DNA of 64,000 bases from an uncultured Tenacibaculum sp. (lineage in GTDB: Bacteria > Bacteroidota > Bacteroidia > Flavobacteriales > Flavobacteriaceae). The stretch covers positions 1 through 64,000 of the forward strand of contig CANMCD010000001.1 of the NCBI GenBank assembly GCA_947496185.1, in the 5' to 3' direction. The notes under the pieces were generated by a model that saw only the letters and a program-made list of their open reading frames with translations, made no database searches and was not told the origin of the DNA. The position numbers and the translations under genes are program-made. Positions 1 to 10,137 of this stretch are shown here, piece after piece. How positions within the stretch are numbered: the first letter of the stretch is position 1; every line of letters starts with the position of its first letter.

Positions 1-44
1 GAGGGCTGCAAAAAATTTTTGGTAACGATGTATTAGATAAATAA
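1..44 (+). CDS. 3' end of an upstream prophage gene (partial)
   Basis: An open frame enters from the left edge and stops with TAA at 42-44, reading GLQKIFGNDVLDK. It sits directly before the terminase genes, so it is probably the tail of the preceding prophage gene. Only 13 residues are visible and no family can be named. Other frames also stop within the first 55 bases, so even the frame choice is uncertain. Confidence 0.3.
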   Translation, partial: GLQKIFGNDVLDK

Positions 45-55
45 ACGATAAGAAA

Positions 56-571
56 TTGGCAAGTAAAAAAGAACATAAAAAATTAAGAGATAAGCAAAAA
101 CGATTTTGCGAGGAATACCTTATCGATCTAAACGGAACACAAGCCGCAATACGTGCAGGTTATTCAAAAAAATCAGCAAACCGTATCGCTTCGGAGAACT
201 TGTCAAAACCAGATATTCAAAACTATATATCAGAACTTCAAAAAGATATACAAGAAAGAAACAAAATAACAGTTGACGAATGTGTGTCTATACTAGCAAA
301 CATCGCCAGATTTGATATAGCAGAGATATACGACGAAGATGGACAGTTAAAACCGATTCGCGAAGTGCCAAAAAATATAAGACAAGCAATTGGAAGCATA
401 GAAACTGAACAAACACTAAACGGAGACGGAGAAGTAAAAAAAGTAAAGACACTAAATAAAGAGGGGGCAATTGATAAACTAATGAAATACTTAGGTGGAT
501 ATGAAGAACATAATAGACAGAAAGAGAAGAACAATGTTGTCATTTTTAATTTGCCTGATAATGGCCGTTAA
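56..571 (+). CDS. Terminase small subunit
   Basis: This 171-residue protein is the DNA-recognition subunit of the packaging motor; it binds phage DNA and hands it to the large subunit. The N-terminal segment KQKRFCEEYLIDLNGTQAAI (about residues 13-32) followed by RAGYSKKSA is the typical start of the Terminase_2 helix-turn-helix family, and the length is normal. No ATG precedes this motif in frame, so the start is the TTG at 56. The 3' end overlaps the next gene by 11 bases, as expected for translationally coupled terminase subunits. Confidence 0.85.
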   Translation: MASKKEHKKLRDKQKRFCEEYLIDLNGTQAAIRAGYSKKSANRIASENLSKPDIQNYISELQKDIQERNKITVDECVSILANIARFDIAEIYDEDGQLKPIREVPKNIRQAIGSIETEQTLNGDGEVKKVKTLNKEGAIDKLMKYLGGYEEHNRQKEKNNVVIFNLPDNGR

Positions 572-2051
572 GAATATATATCCACAAGATGGTTACCAAA
601 TGACCGCGCTAAGTTCGTCGGCGGATATAGTCATCGGAGGTGGAGCAGCAGGAGCAGGAAAAACATTTTCTTTACTGCTAGACCCTTTACGTGATATACA
701 CAATCCAGATTTCGGAGGTGTGATATTTCGAAGAACGACCCCACAGATAACAGCACAAGGCGGTTTGTGGGATGAGAGCAAAAAAATATATCCGTACGTA
801 AACGCAAAACCAAACCAAACACTTTTAAGCTGGACTTTTCCAAAAGGCTCTAAAATTAAATTTAGTCATCTTGAGCATGAGAAAAACGTAACAGCTTGGC
901 AAGGATCACAAATTACTTTTATTGGATTCGACGAATTAACGCATTTTTCAAAAGAAACGTTTTTTTATTTGTTGTCACGTAATAGATCAACGTGCGGGGT
1001 GAAGCCTTATGTTAGAGCCACCTGCAATCCCGACCCTGACAGTTGGGTATACGAACTTATAAATTGGTGGATCAGCGAAGACGGTTTTCCTATTCCAGAG
1101 CGACAAGGTGTTGTAAGATATTTTTGTAAGGATGGCGATTCGATGATTTGGGGGGACACAATTGAAGAGTGTATTAAAAAGGCTTCATATTATATAATAC
1201 CATTATCTGAAAAAGCGGGTATAGCTCCAGAAAATTTTGTTAAGTCGTTAACCTTTGTTGGCGGCTCAGTTTATGAAAATAAAGAATTATTAAGTGTAAA
1301 TCCTCAATACTTAGCAAACCTAGCATCACAGAGCGAAGACAATCGAAAAATGCTGCTCGATGGTAATTGGAAAGTATCAATCAACCCACAAGATATATAT
1401 CAGTATAATTCATTTAAAGACGTTTTTACCAATGATTTTGTAAGTAGCGGAGACAAACGTATTACAGTCGACGTGGCTATGATGGGAAGCGATAAGTTGA
1501 TTATAAATTACTTCGAGGGTCATCGCTGGATGGATATTAAAATCATAGATAAATCTAGCGGAAAGGATGTAATAGACGCAATTAAAGCAATGCAAAAAAA
1601 ATACAACGTACCAAACAGAAAAGTAGCTTATGACGCAAACGGGGTAGGTGCGTTTATCGGAGGAAGTGAAAACGCTTTTATTCCCAATTCAATAGCGTTT
1701 GATAATGCTTCACAATTCATCAAAACGAAAGACGGACGAAAATTCAAAAATTTAAAAGCTCAATGTTATTATTTATCAGGTGAACGAGTAGGGAGAAATG
1801 AATTATTTATTTCTGAAAAAGTTGCCAGTACCATGTATAACGATAAAATGACGGTTAGACAACGTCTAATGTTCGAAAGAAAAGCAATAAAAAAAGCTAA
1901 GAAAATAGACGAAGAAGCGGAGAAACTAATAAGAAAGGACGAAATGAAACAAAAGTATTTGAATGGTGAAAGTCCTGATTTGTTGGATGGTCTTATGATT
2001 AACGAAATATTCGATTTGAAACCTAAAAAGAAATTTAGTGTTTATGTGTAG
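561..2051 (+). CDS. Terminase large subunit (packaging ATPase/nuclease)
   Basis: The motor ATPase and nuclease that pumps DNA into the prohead. A Walker A loop (GGGAAGAGKT) lies near the N-terminus and a Walker B-like segment (FIGFDELTHF) about 110 residues later. The C-terminal half carries acidic patches (TVDVAMMGSDK; AYDANGVGA) expected of the RNase H-like nuclease. The frame is open from an ATG at 495, but that start would overlap the small subunit by 77 bases and add a hydrophobic stretch absent from the family. The ATG at 561 gives an 11-base overlap and a protein of about 496 residues, so I prefer it. Confidence 0.9.
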   Translation: MAVKNIYPQDGYQMTALSSSADIVIGGGAAGAGKTFSLLLDPLRDIHNPDFGGVIFRRTTPQITAQGGLWDESKKIYPYVNAKPNQTLLSWTFPKGSKIKFSHLEHEKNVTAWQGSQITFIGFDELTHFSKETFFYLLSRNRSTCGVKPYVRATCNPDPDSWVYELINWWISEDGFPIPERQGVVRYFCKDGDSMIWGDTIEECIKKASYYIIPLSEKAGIAPENFVKSLTFVGGSVYENKELLSVNPQYLANLASQSEDNRKMLLDGNWKVSINPQDIYQYNSFKDVFTNDFVSSGDKRITVDVAMMGSDKLIINYFEGHRWMDIKIIDKSSGKDVIDAIKAMQKKYNVPNRKVAYDANGVGAFIGGSENAFIPNSIAFDNASQFIKTKDGRKFKNLKAQCYYLSGERVGRNELFISEKVASTMYNDKMTVRQRLMFERKAIKKAKKIDEEAEKLIRKDEMKQKYLNGESPDLLDGLMINEIFDLKPKKKFSVYV

Positions 2052-2592
2052 CGAGTTAAAAAATATATCAATAAAAGCCTTTTTCGCTTTAGAAGAGGGA
2101 TTTGAAGAGTATCACAACGTGTTAAAATACTTAAACCCGAAACCAGTCTTAAAAGGCAACAGAGCGAAGAAAATTCAAAGTTTTTCTTATGGAGAAGTAA
2201 GGGCAATTATTGGAACTGTTCAAAGTCCAAATTTTGAAAGCATCATAGAAATGTTGTGCAAGGTTTTTAACCTAAAAAAAAGACAAGTGTATAGGATTTC
2301 CGTAGTTGATTTTTACCACGCCTTTAACTGGATCAAGCAAGAAATTAAAGTAATACTAAAAAAAGAACAGGTTTTAAATTCAAAACCAAACGGCAAATTA
2401 ATTCAAGCGGGAATTAAAAAACTTAATGTATTTGGTGAGTTAAACACACTTATAGCGTTAGGTAAGCAATTCGGCAAGTCTCCAACAGAGGTGCAGCAGT
2501 GGAGTTATCGACTTGTATTTTCTATTCTGTACCATGAGAAAACAGTTAATGAAATTGACAAAAACTATAACAATCTAATAAGCAACAAATGA
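2038..2592 (+). CDS. Conserved phage protein of unknown function
   Basis: A 184-residue, mostly helical, lysine-rich protein with no motif I recognise. It overlaps the terminase by 14 bases and the next gene by 4, so it belongs to the same transcript. The C-terminal part (KSPTEVQQWSYRLVFSIL) resembles the short helical motif seen in some tail assembly chaperones, and the place ahead of tail-completion-type genes fits. That assignment is inference only. Confidence 0.7.
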   Translation: MFMCSELKNISIKAFFALEEGFEEYHNVLKYLNPKPVLKGNRAKKIQSFSYGEVRAIIGTVQSPNFESIIEMLCKVFNLKKRQVYRISVVDFYHAFNWIKQEIKVILKKEQVLNSKPNGKLIQAGIKKLNVFGELNTLIALGKQFGKSPTEVQQWSYRLVFSILYHEKTVNEIDKNYNNLISNK

Positions 2593-3026
2593 ATCTAGTT
2601 GATAAATTAAGAGAAATAACAAAGGGTTTAGGTTGGCAGTTTTATTACGGTCGTCGAGACTTTCAAAACCTAATAGAAACAGAAAGCGAAAACGACAATA
2701 CAAATTATTTCTTTCTTGATCCAGTGAGACGAAGTCCAGAATATTCAAATGATAGCGGTATGCCAACTGGTGAAATATATTACACTGGATACTTTATGGT
2801 ACTTACTAAAAGTGATTTAGACCAGACTTATGATAATCAAGACAGTGACAAATGGACTAAGCACATTAAGCCAAAACTAGACAAAGCTTTTCAAGAATTT
2901 CAAAACAATCTTATTTGTGTTGATGAGTTGCAAATTGTTCGATTTGACGTAACCGATGCGATTAACGTGTTTAGTGAAAATTTTGATGGAATCCTAGTTA
3001 ACTATAAAATCAAAGAGTATTTATGA
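2589..3026 (+). CDS. Putative tail-completion or neck protein
   Basis: A 145-residue mixed alpha/beta protein without signal peptide or membrane helix. It overlaps its neighbours by 4 bases on each side. The ending, where DVTDAINVFSENFDGILVNY precedes IKEYL, resembles tail-terminator-like proteins of Bacteroidota prophages. A role in joining head and tail is inferred from size and position next to a gp10-like gene; no catalytic residues are visible. Confidence 0.6.
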   Translation: MNLVDKLREITKGLGWQFYYGRRDFQNLIETESENDNTNYFFLDPVRRSPEYSNDSGMPTGEIYYTGYFMVLTKSDLDQTYDNQDSDKWTKHIKPKLDKAFQEFQNNLICVDELQIVRFDVTDAINVFSENFDGILVNYKIKEYL

Positions 3027-3496
3027 CAACGGATGATATTTTAAAAGCAGAATTTGAGATAATAAAAGAAGATTTGATAAAAAAACACAATGAGCTTGGT
3101 ATGCGTGCTTCGGGAAACTGGGAAAAGTCATTGGAAATTAATCACACCCAATCAAGCGGGAAATCTAACACAAAGGTGATAGATGAAAAATATACAGAGT
3201 ATTTAGTATATGGGAGAAAAGAAGGAAAGATGCCACCGATACAAGCCATTGAACAATGGATACAAGACAAAGGAATACAGCCGATTGAAAATAACTTAAA
3301 AGTTAGCACATTAGCTTTTTTGATAGCTCGTAAAATAGCTAGAGAGGGTACAAAGTATTATCAGCAAGGCGGAACGGATTTAGTGGAATCGGTAGTAACA
3401 CCCGAAAGAATTCAAGGTATAATTGACCAAGTGAAAGAAATAAACTTAGAAGTATTTGTAAACGGAGTAATTGAACAACTTAAAATGGTAGCGTAA
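3023..3496 (+). CDS. HK97 gp10-like / virion morphogenesis protein
   Basis: A 157-residue protein with the layout of the gp10-like neck family: an N-terminal helix (ILKAEFEIIKEDLIKKH), a middle segment GRKEGKMPPIQAIEQWIQDK, then a helix STLAFLIARKIAREG ending in a Tyr-Gln-Gln-Gly-Gly turn. The P-P-x-x-x-I-x-x-W-x-x-x-K-G segment is common in phage morphogenesis proteins that finish the head-tail junction. It overlaps the next gene by one base. The family is recognised from pattern only. Confidence 0.6.
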   Translation: MTTDDILKAEFEIIKEDLIKKHNELGMRASGNWEKSLEINHTQSSGKSNTKVIDEKYTEYLVYGRKEGKMPPIQAIEQWIQDKGIQPIENNLKVSTLAFLIARKIAREGTKYYQQGGTDLVESVVTPERIQGIIDQVKEINLEVFVNGVIEQLKMVA

Positions 3497-4593
3497 TGAT
3501 TTTTATAAATGACTTATCAAATAGCAAACCGCTAAACACCTACAACAATAATATTATTAAATATAAAGCGAGTAACACCACTAAAACATTAAGTCATTCG
3601 GAGATTTCTATTAATGGTATAAAAGATGAGTTAACGCCAAATTTAAACGATGAGTTTCGTTATAACTTTTTGCAAATCGCTAAAGCTCTAAATAACTTAA
3701 ATAATTTTAATGATGAGTTAAACGACAGCAAATTAGTCTATCATGACACAAGTTTACACCATGAATTAAAAGCAGAAATAAAAATTATATTCACAGACGG
3801 AACAGAAGAAAAAGAAACTAAGGTATATAAGTTTTTAAAGTCAGTAGATCAGATCATCGAGCAAAAATATGAAGTTGATAACAAGTTGTATCCGTTAACA
3901 AAACATAACTTTCCCTATACCTATCTGACGTATTTTGAGGGCTACCCGTACGATCTTGCTTTTTATTCAGATACGAATAGAGAAATAAAAATTTACCACA
4001 AAAAGACACAGCACGAAATTAAGCTAAAAGCAAAAAAAGGCGTTAACCGTTTAATTGTTTCGAATGGAAAATCAAACATTTCATTAAATGATGTCTTACC
4101 GTTGTATATCGGTTATAATGAACTGGAGTTTAAGACAAACAACGAAGTGTTATTTACCATCATACTAAAAAAAGTTGATGCAAAAAGAGGTGTTTATTTA
4201 AAATGGTTTAATCAGTCGGGCGCATTTTCTTACTGGTTGTTTCCTGACCACGCGATGTATAATTTGAGCGATAAAATAATTACTAATCTTGAAAATAATT
4301 TTGAAAACTTACAAGATTCGCACGGTAATTTTTCAATCACAGGAAAAGCAGCTTCGCATGGCTTCACTATACTTTCACAACCATTGTCTAACATTGAATT
4401 TGATTATTTGAAAACCATCTTCCTAAGTCCTAAAGTTGAGATATTAAATGATTACAGGTATTTAACAGATATAAAAAAAGACTGGAAGACAGTAAAAATA
4501 ACAAGTGGTAGAATTACAAAAAGACCCAAGCAAATAGGGCAGTATATACCTATAAAAATAACTCTTCCTAATTTATACACTCAAACGCTATGA
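3496..4593 (+). CDS. Putative tail-tip (distal tail-like) structural protein
   Basis: A 365-residue beta-rich, soluble protein. Its ATG overlaps the previous stop by one base, and its end overlaps the next gene by 4 bases. The middle part (about 230-320) with GVYLKWFNQSGAFSYWLFPD, and the C-terminal region with FLSPKVEILNDYRYL, fit a tail-tip or baseplate protein. The large neighbour with tail-hub character supports this. No enzymatic motif is seen; the function is inferred. Confidence 0.55.
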   Translation: MIFINDLSNSKPLNTYNNNIIKYKASNTTKTLSHSEISINGIKDELTPNLNDEFRYNFLQIAKALNNLNNFNDELNDSKLVYHDTSLHHELKAEIKIIFTDGTEEKETKVYKFLKSVDQIIEQKYEVDNKLYPLTKHNFPYTYLTYFEGYPYDLAFYSDTNREIKIYHKKTQHEIKLKAKKGVNRLIVSNGKSNISLNDVLPLYIGYNELEFKTNNEVLFTIILKKVDAKRGVYLKWFNQSGAFSYWLFPDHAMYNLSDKIITNLENNFENLQDSHGNFSITGKAASHGFTILSQPLSNIEFDYLKTIFLSPKVEILNDYRYLTDIKKDWKTVKITSGRITKRPKQIGQYIPIKITLPNLYTQTL

Positions 4594-6812
4594 CGGAATT
4601 ATATATTAACAAACATAGAATCGATCTAGGAAGAACTAGAATAACACAAGTGTTTCAAATTAACGATATAGGAGAGCCAAAAGACAGACAATTAAACTAT
4701 TCGTATCCTTTTGAAATTCCGATAACTCCGAATAATTTAAAAGCGTTAGGTATGCTAGGAGTATCAAGTGTATCAACTACACCTTACAGACTTTTAAAAG
4801 GCAAGCTCGTTGAGAATGGCGTTGAGATTATTTCAGATGGTGTTGTCACAATAAAAGGGAAAGTTACTAAAAAAGGAAAGGAGTATTTCAAAGCATATTT
4901 GTATGGTGGAAACATCTACCTTTTTGATGTAATAGGCTCAAAAAAAATTAATGAATTAGATTTTAGCGATCTAAATCACCAAGTTACAAGGGAAAACTAT
5001 ATTAACTCTTTCAAAAATAAGGAGGGTTACATATATGCAGTTTCAGATTTCGGCAAGTTTAACGATAAAGAAATCGAAATCAATTATCAAGTACCCAGCG
5101 TTTTTGTACACACGCTTTGGAATAAGATATTCAAAGAATCGAATATTGAGTATTTCGGAGAAGTATTCCAATCTGAGAAGTTTAAGAACTTGTTAATTTC
5201 CATGAAGAGAGGGTACAATTCTGAAAAAGATACTCTAAATGACGGAGGTATTAAAGCAATTGGTAAAACTACTTATTTATCGAAAAATCAGCAATACCCC
5301 GTTAACGGAGGACACACAATTTCAGATATAAATACACTTTACGTTTTCGATAAAAAAGTTACAGGTAACAGAAACTTCATAACAATTAATAAAACAAAAA
5401 AATATCATTTAAAGGCAACAATAAAAGTTGTTGTAAAAAGTGATAAATATATCAGTTCAGATATAAGAGTAAGGAGTGTTTCAGGAGGCGGGGTAGGTAA
5501 AGTAATTTTTCAAGAAAAAGAAAACAGCAGAGACAGTTATGTTATACAAGGTGTTTTTGATCTTAAAAAAGGTGACAAGCTATATTTTAACCACCTCTTT
5601 ATATACAAAAAAATTGTTTCAACACCAGAGTTCACAGACATAAGAGAAATGCAAATACAATTGTCTTCTGACGATGATTTATTAAATTTTAGATTTAATT
5701 CATTTATTGGAGAAATGCGGCAAATAGATTTTGTAAAAGATGTTATGCAGCATTTTGGTTTGATATTTCAAAAAAGAAGTAATAAGCTAGCTTATGACTT
5801 TATTCAGATAAAAAAATTAATAAAAGATAGAGGTGCCACAATTGACTGGAGTAAAAAGCTAGTCAATCAAAACGAAGAAAAGTATAAGCTAGACAAGTAT
5901 GCGCAATCAAACATATTTGCATATAACTATCTTGAAAAAGATTCACAGCGGTTCGCAGACGGGTTTTTAAAGATAGATAACCAAACGTTACCAATTCAAA
6001 AAACACTAGTAACGCGTCCTTATAATGCTCCGACAATTTCGGAAAACTCACTATTAAAGCACTCTTTAACTTACACTCCTTTCTGGAAGCCAGAGCGTGA
6101 CAAGGAGGGGAACATTACAAAATACAAGCCGTTCCAATCAAAAAACTATCTGGTTGAACTTAGCCATGTGAAGGGCTCAATTAAATACGGACTTATAAAT
6201 GCTACAAAGGAAAATTTTACAGGAGATATACCAGTGTACAACTTTAGAAATCTATCATATAGACAGCTTCTAAATGAAAACTATTCGGAGTTAAAAAATA
6301 CGTTAGATTTTAACAATGTAGTAAATGTAAACTTACTATTAAACGAGTGGGATATAAGAATATTAGATTTATTCAAAACTGTTTACCTAGAGCAGTTTGC
6401 AAGCGATTTTTATATCAATAAAATACGCTACACAAACAGCACTGTTTTAAGTCAAGTAGAACTTGTGAAAATCAAAAGAACACCATCGAAAAAAATCGTA
6501 ATAACCGACCCTAAAATTGTAATCAAATCAAGCGCGTCAAAGCCCGGGACTGTTTTTTTTAATTGGCTAATATACACAGAGTATAACATCAAGGGAATAA
6601 CTAATATCAATGCACAAATTGTTGCGAAAAAATTAAAGAAGAAAGACGGAGAGCCGTCGGGATATATAAAAATAGACACTATTAAAAGCAATAAAGGTGC
6701 TCATGTTTTTCATTTTCCATTGGTATTGGAAGAAAAACTAAAAGGGTGGTATCAGGTATACATTATACAAGATAAAATAACATCAAATACAGTACAGGTT
6801 AAGATAGGTTAA
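4590..6812 (+). CDS. Putative tail hub / tail-associated structural protein
   Basis: A 740-residue protein with no signal peptide or membrane helix. Its N-terminus (ELYINKHRIDLG, VFQINDIGEPKDRQLNYSYP) follows a pattern common in large tail-tip proteins of Bacteroidota phages. The body is beta-rich, and the last ~110 residues look like a separate small beta domain. It ends 12 bases before the tape measure gene. A role as tail hub or baseplate, possibly cell contact, is inferred from size and position. No lytic motif is visible. Confidence 0.6.
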   Translation: MTELYINKHRIDLGRTRITQVFQINDIGEPKDRQLNYSYPFEIPITPNNLKALGMLGVSSVSTTPYRLLKGKLVENGVEIISDGVVTIKGKVTKKGKEYFKAYLYGGNIYLFDVIGSKKINELDFSDLNHQVTRENYINSFKNKEGYIYAVSDFGKFNDKEIEINYQVPSVFVHTLWNKIFKESNIEYFGEVFQSEKFKNLLISMKRGYNSEKDTLNDGGIKAIGKTTYLSKNQQYPVNGGHTISDINTLYVFDKKVTGNRNFITINKTKKYHLKATIKVVVKSDKYISSDIRVRSVSGGGVGKVIFQEKENSRDSYVIQGVFDLKKGDKLYFNHLFIYKKIVSTPEFTDIREMQIQLSSDDDLLNFRFNSFIGEMRQIDFVKDVMQHFGLIFQKRSNKLAYDFIQIKKLIKDRGATIDWSKKLVNQNEEKYKLDKYAQSNIFAYNYLEKDSQRFADGFLKIDNQTLPIQKTLVTRPYNAPTISENSLLKHSLTYTPFWKPERDKEGNITKYKPFQSKNYLVELSHVKGSIKYGLINATKENFTGDIPVYNFRNLSYRQLLNENYSELKNTLDFNNVVNVNLLLNEWDIRILDLFKTVYLEQFASDFYINKIRYTNSTVLSQVELVKIKRTPSKKIVITDPKIVIKSSASKPGTVFFNWLIYTEYNIKGITNINAQIVAKKLKKKDGEPSGYIKIDTIKSNKGAHVFHFPLVLEEKLKGWYQVYIIQDKITSNTVQVKIG

Positions 6813-6824
6813 AAGCAGAAAGGT

Positions 6825-9647
6825 ATGGCAGAAAAAATAGTAATAGCAGAACTTGAACTAAATACAAAAGCATTACAAGAAAGCAATACGAGGTTAATAC
6901 AAGATATATCAAGGCTTCGTAATGAGCAAAAAGCACTAAAAAAAGAGACTGGTAATTTAGCCAATGCAACACAAGCGCAAGCGCAAAAGTATATTGAAAA
7001 TGATGCGGCGTTAAAAAAACTGACTGGTGAGTATAACACCAATAAAAGAGTGTTAGCGGAAAACACCACAGGTATTAAGAACTTGAACAATGAACTTGCA
7101 AAAGAAATTTCTAATAAAACACAAGCGGCGGCAAATAACAAAAGCCTTGCAACAGCTCGTGACCAAATTACCAGCAAAACAAAAGCGGGTCGGGATGCTA
7201 TAGCTGAAATAAATAAAAAAATTGATGAAAATAACGATTTTATAAAAGGCAATGTTTCTCAACTAGAGCAGCAAAAAATTGGTATAGGAAGCTACGAGGA
7301 GAGTGTTATAAGTGCCTTGAATAAAGTTAATTTGTTCGGTGTTGGACTTGGTGATCTTTACCAAAAAAGCGTTAAGCAAAAAGAAGAGTTAAAGAAAACA
7401 GCTATAGCCACTAAGTTAAACACTAAAGAAACAAACGATTTAACTTCAAAAAACAAAGCTTTTTCAAATGCTGTAAAATCAGGGAATAAGTCGTTAAAAA
7501 CGTTTCGTATTGCTTTAGCGGCTACAGGTTTAGGGTTAGTTGTCATTGCCTTAGCGGCTTTAGCGGCTGGTTTTATTTCAACCCAAAAGGGAATTGACTA
7601 TGTAAACCGCTCGTTAGCTCCATTAAAAGGAGCTTTTGAAGGGATTATTGGAGTGGTTCAAAAACTTTCCGTTAATGTATTTGGTCAACTCCGAGACAGA
7701 TGGACTGTAATTAAAAATAAACTTTTAATTGGAATAACAGATTTACGTATAAAATGGAATGAGTTTACTGGTGATGATCAAGAAGCAAAAAGCCTAAAAG
7801 CGTATAAAACTCAATTGGAAAAAGAGTTAGTACCAGCTATCGAAAGGCTAAAGCAAAAAAATGAGGAGGTGTCTAAGATATGGAGCAATGCGAGTAAAGA
7901 TATAAGAGAAGCAGCCAAAGCGCAACAGAAGATAGTGGAACTAGGTATACAAATTGAAGAGGTTGAAAATAGATTAATTGTAAAAAGATCAGAGCTAAAT
8001 AGAGTAATTAAAGAGCAAAATAAAATTGCAGAAGACACAACTAAATCAAGTAAAGAAAGAGAAGCCGCGGCAATTAGATCAATAGAAGCATCTAAGCAAT
8101 TAGTTAAAGAAGAGCAAAAAATACTTAATTTAAAAATTAAACAAAAAACAATTGAAAACTCTTTAAATGATACATCACGAGACGATCAAAAAGAATTAAA
8201 TGAATTAGTCGCCCAAAGGAATGAAAAAGAAACACAAGGTTTAGAATTACAAACCACACAAACAAATAAATTAAATACTATTCGTCAAAGCGCGGAAGCA
8301 AAAAGGCAAAAAGCTATGGATAAAGCCTTAAAAGATAGTAAAATCTTATTAGATACTTTTATAGCTGAGCAAGGAGAGAGAGCAAGAACGTTAGAGCAAG
8401 AACTACAATTATTTGAAAAGATAAAGGAAAGAAAAATTAAAATATTAAACGACGAGTTACAAGCAAAGAAAATAACACAAAAAGAATTTAATTTATCTGT
8501 TTTAGAACTTGATAACGAACTGTTAAGTAAAAGAGTTGAATTAGCGATTGACAACGCATCAAGAGAATTACAAATTTTTAAAGACAATCACCAAGTTAAA
8601 ATTGAGGCTAACACCTTTTTTACTGAAGAATTGCTAAACCAAGAAATTAACCGACTTGATTTAATTGCTGAAAAAGAACAAGAGTACCATCAAAAAAGAC
8701 TAGAACAAGGCGTTATCAATCAACAAGAATATAACGACGCAATTAATGCGTTAAATAAAGAGAATACTATTGCAAAAGAAGACGCCGAAAACTTAAGAGA
8801 GGAAGCGAAAAAAGAAAAAGAAGCGATTGACCTAGATAACGAGAGGATAATTAGTGAAGAAAACTTTTTAAATGAGTTTGAAATTAAAGCACAACGGTTA
8901 GAGACACAAAGACAACAGGAGTTAAATGCAGCAGAAAAGAACGGAGCAGACACATTCAGGATTAATGAAAAGTTTGATAAAAGGGAACAAAAGCTAGAAG
9001 AAGCAAAGCAAAGCAATATAAGACAAGGTTACGCCAATACATTTGGTCAACTATCAAAATTATTAGGGGAAAGCAGCGCAGCAGGAAAAGCGTTCGCTAT
9101 AGCACAAGCCACGATGCAAGGTTATGAAGCTGTCTTAAATGCTTACACTACCGCGCAAAAGTCTCCTATTACATTACTTAACCCAGCTTACCCCGCCATA
9201 CAAGCTGGGCTTGCTGGTGTTTTCAGTGCTACACAAGTCGCAAATATTGCAGGAGTAAAATTTGAAAAAGGTGGATTACAGGAGGTAGGAGGCAAGCCTC
9301 ACATCCAAGGAGGTACTAAGTTTATTGGTGAAGACGGAACAACCTTTGAAGCAGAACGAGGGGAATTAATTGGAGTAATGAACAAGAATGCGGCAAGGTT
9401 ATTCATGGAATTTAACAATCAAAACTTAAATTATACATCTACTCCAAATACTTTTCAAAGCGGTTCATTTTTCAAAAAGCCGCAAAGTTCTAAAACCATA
9501 GATATAAATTATGATTTACTAGCTAGTAAAATTGGTCAACAAGTTTCAGAAGCAAACAAAAGCCTACCACCTAATACATTAAATTTTGAATATTTCAATG
9601 ATGCTCAAAACGATTTAAACGAGGTGGTGTCTGGCGCAAATAGATAG
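6825..9647 (+). CDS. Tail tape measure protein
   Basis: At 940 residues this is the longest gene of the phage part. It sets tail length and is ejected with the DNA. About 700 residues are Lys/Glu/Gln-rich coiled coil (7-200 and 290-740). A hydrophobic segment (ALAATGLGLVVIALAALAAG, about 230-250) is interrupted by small residues. The Ala/Gly-rich C-terminal part (AGKAFAIAQATMQGYEAVLN; PAIQAGLAGVFSATQVANIA) is typical for tape measures. Spacing to neighbours is 12 and 4 bases. Confidence 0.9.
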   Translation: MAEKIVIAELELNTKALQESNTRLIQDISRLRNEQKALKKETGNLANATQAQAQKYIENDAALKKLTGEYNTNKRVLAENTTGIKNLNNELAKEISNKTQAAANNKSLATARDQITSKTKAGRDAIAEINKKIDENNDFIKGNVSQLEQQKIGIGSYEESVISALNKVNLFGVGLGDLYQKSVKQKEELKKTAIATKLNTKETNDLTSKNKAFSNAVKSGNKSLKTFRIALAATGLGLVVIALAALAAGFISTQKGIDYVNRSLAPLKGAFEGIIGVVQKLSVNVFGQLRDRWTVIKNKLLIGITDLRIKWNEFTGDDQEAKSLKAYKTQLEKELVPAIERLKQKNEEVSKIWSNASKDIREAAKAQQKIVELGIQIEEVENRLIVKRSELNRVIKEQNKIAEDTTKSSKEREAAAIRSIEASKQLVKEEQKILNLKIKQKTIENSLNDTSRDDQKELNELVAQRNEKETQGLELQTTQTNKLNTIRQSAEAKRQKAMDKALKDSKILLDTFIAEQGERARTLEQELQLFEKIKERKIKILNDELQAKKITQKEFNLSVLELDNELLSKRVELAIDNASRELQIFKDNHQVKIEANTFFTEELLNQEINRLDLIAEKEQEYHQKRLEQGVINQQEYNDAINALNKENTIAKEDAENLREEAKKEKEAIDLDNERIISEENFLNEFEIKAQRLETQRQQELNAAEKNGADTFRINEKFDKREQKLEEAKQSNIRQGYANTFGQLSKLLGESSAAGKAFAIAQATMQGYEAVLNAYTTAQKSPITLLNPAYPAIQAGLAGVFSATQVANIAGVKFEKGGLQEVGGKPHIQGGTKFIGEDGTTFEAERGELIGVMNKNAARLFMEFNNQNLNYTSTPNTFQSGSFFKKPQSSKTIDINYDLLASKIGQQVSEANKSLPPNTLNFEYFNDAQNDLNEVVSGANR

Positions 9648-9651
9648 ATAT

Positions 9652-9903
9652 ATGAAGAAACTAAAAAACATTGTTAACGGTTGGAAATCGTATATAATTA
9701 ACGATTCTGTTACGATAGATATAGCTAAGAAAAGAGCGAGTATATGTGCGGATTGCGATAAACCCGTCAAAGGAGGTTTTGAAATACTAATGCCTGATTT
9801 TTCCATTAAAGAAATTCAAGGTTTAAAATGTTCGGTTTGCGGCTGTCCGTTATCGACCGCCACAAGAAGTGAAAACTATAATTGTCCATTAAAAAAGTGG
9901 TAG
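9652..9903 (+). CDS. Small zinc-ribbon phage protein
   Basis: An 83-residue protein with cysteine pairs CADC (about 32-35) and CSVCGC (about 60-65) and a final CPLKKW. This is the layout of short zinc-binding proteins found in many tailed phages, which end in a Cys-Pro-x-x-x-W signature. The molecular role is unknown to me. It follows the tape measure after 4 bases and is probably co-expressed with the structural genes. Confidence 0.7.
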   Translation: MKKLKNIVNGWKSYIINDSVTIDIAKKRASICADCDKPVKGGFEILMPDFSIKEIQGLKCSVCGCPLSTATRSENYNCPLKKW

Positions 9904-9909
9904 TAATTA

Positions 9910-10137
9910 ATGTACGAGAGCCTTAAAATATTAGAAGAAAATAACCTTTTTGATACTTTAGTTAAGCAAGGTATAATATCTATTACAATAGCTGGGCACA
10001 AGTATATTTATGAAACATTTTTAAAAGAAAAATCTAAGGGAATAGGAACAAGTCAGGCGGTTACAAATACTTCAATTGAGACGGCTACGCCTGAGAGTAC
10101 AGTTTATAAAATTATTAGAAAGATGAAAAAATTATAG
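9910..10137 (+). CDS. Small HTH-like phage protein
   Basis: A 75-residue protein. The C-terminal half (TSQAVTNTSIETATPESTVY followed by KIIRKMKKL) resembles a short helix-turn-helix in which a Thr-Gln-Ala-Val helix precedes a recognition-type helix. It starts 6 bases after the zinc-ribbon gene and converges with a reverse-strand gene, overlapping it by 6 bases. A DNA-binding role is possible but not shown. Confidence 0.55.
   Translation: MYESLKILEENNLFDTLVKQGIISITIAGHKYIYETFLKEKSKGIGTSQAVTNTSIETATPESTVYKIIRKMKKL

Noticed and set aside
495-560. Longer N-terminus of the terminase large subunit
   Set aside because: It would overlap the small subunit by 77 bases and add a hydrophobic stretch not expected in the family; ATG at 561 fits better.
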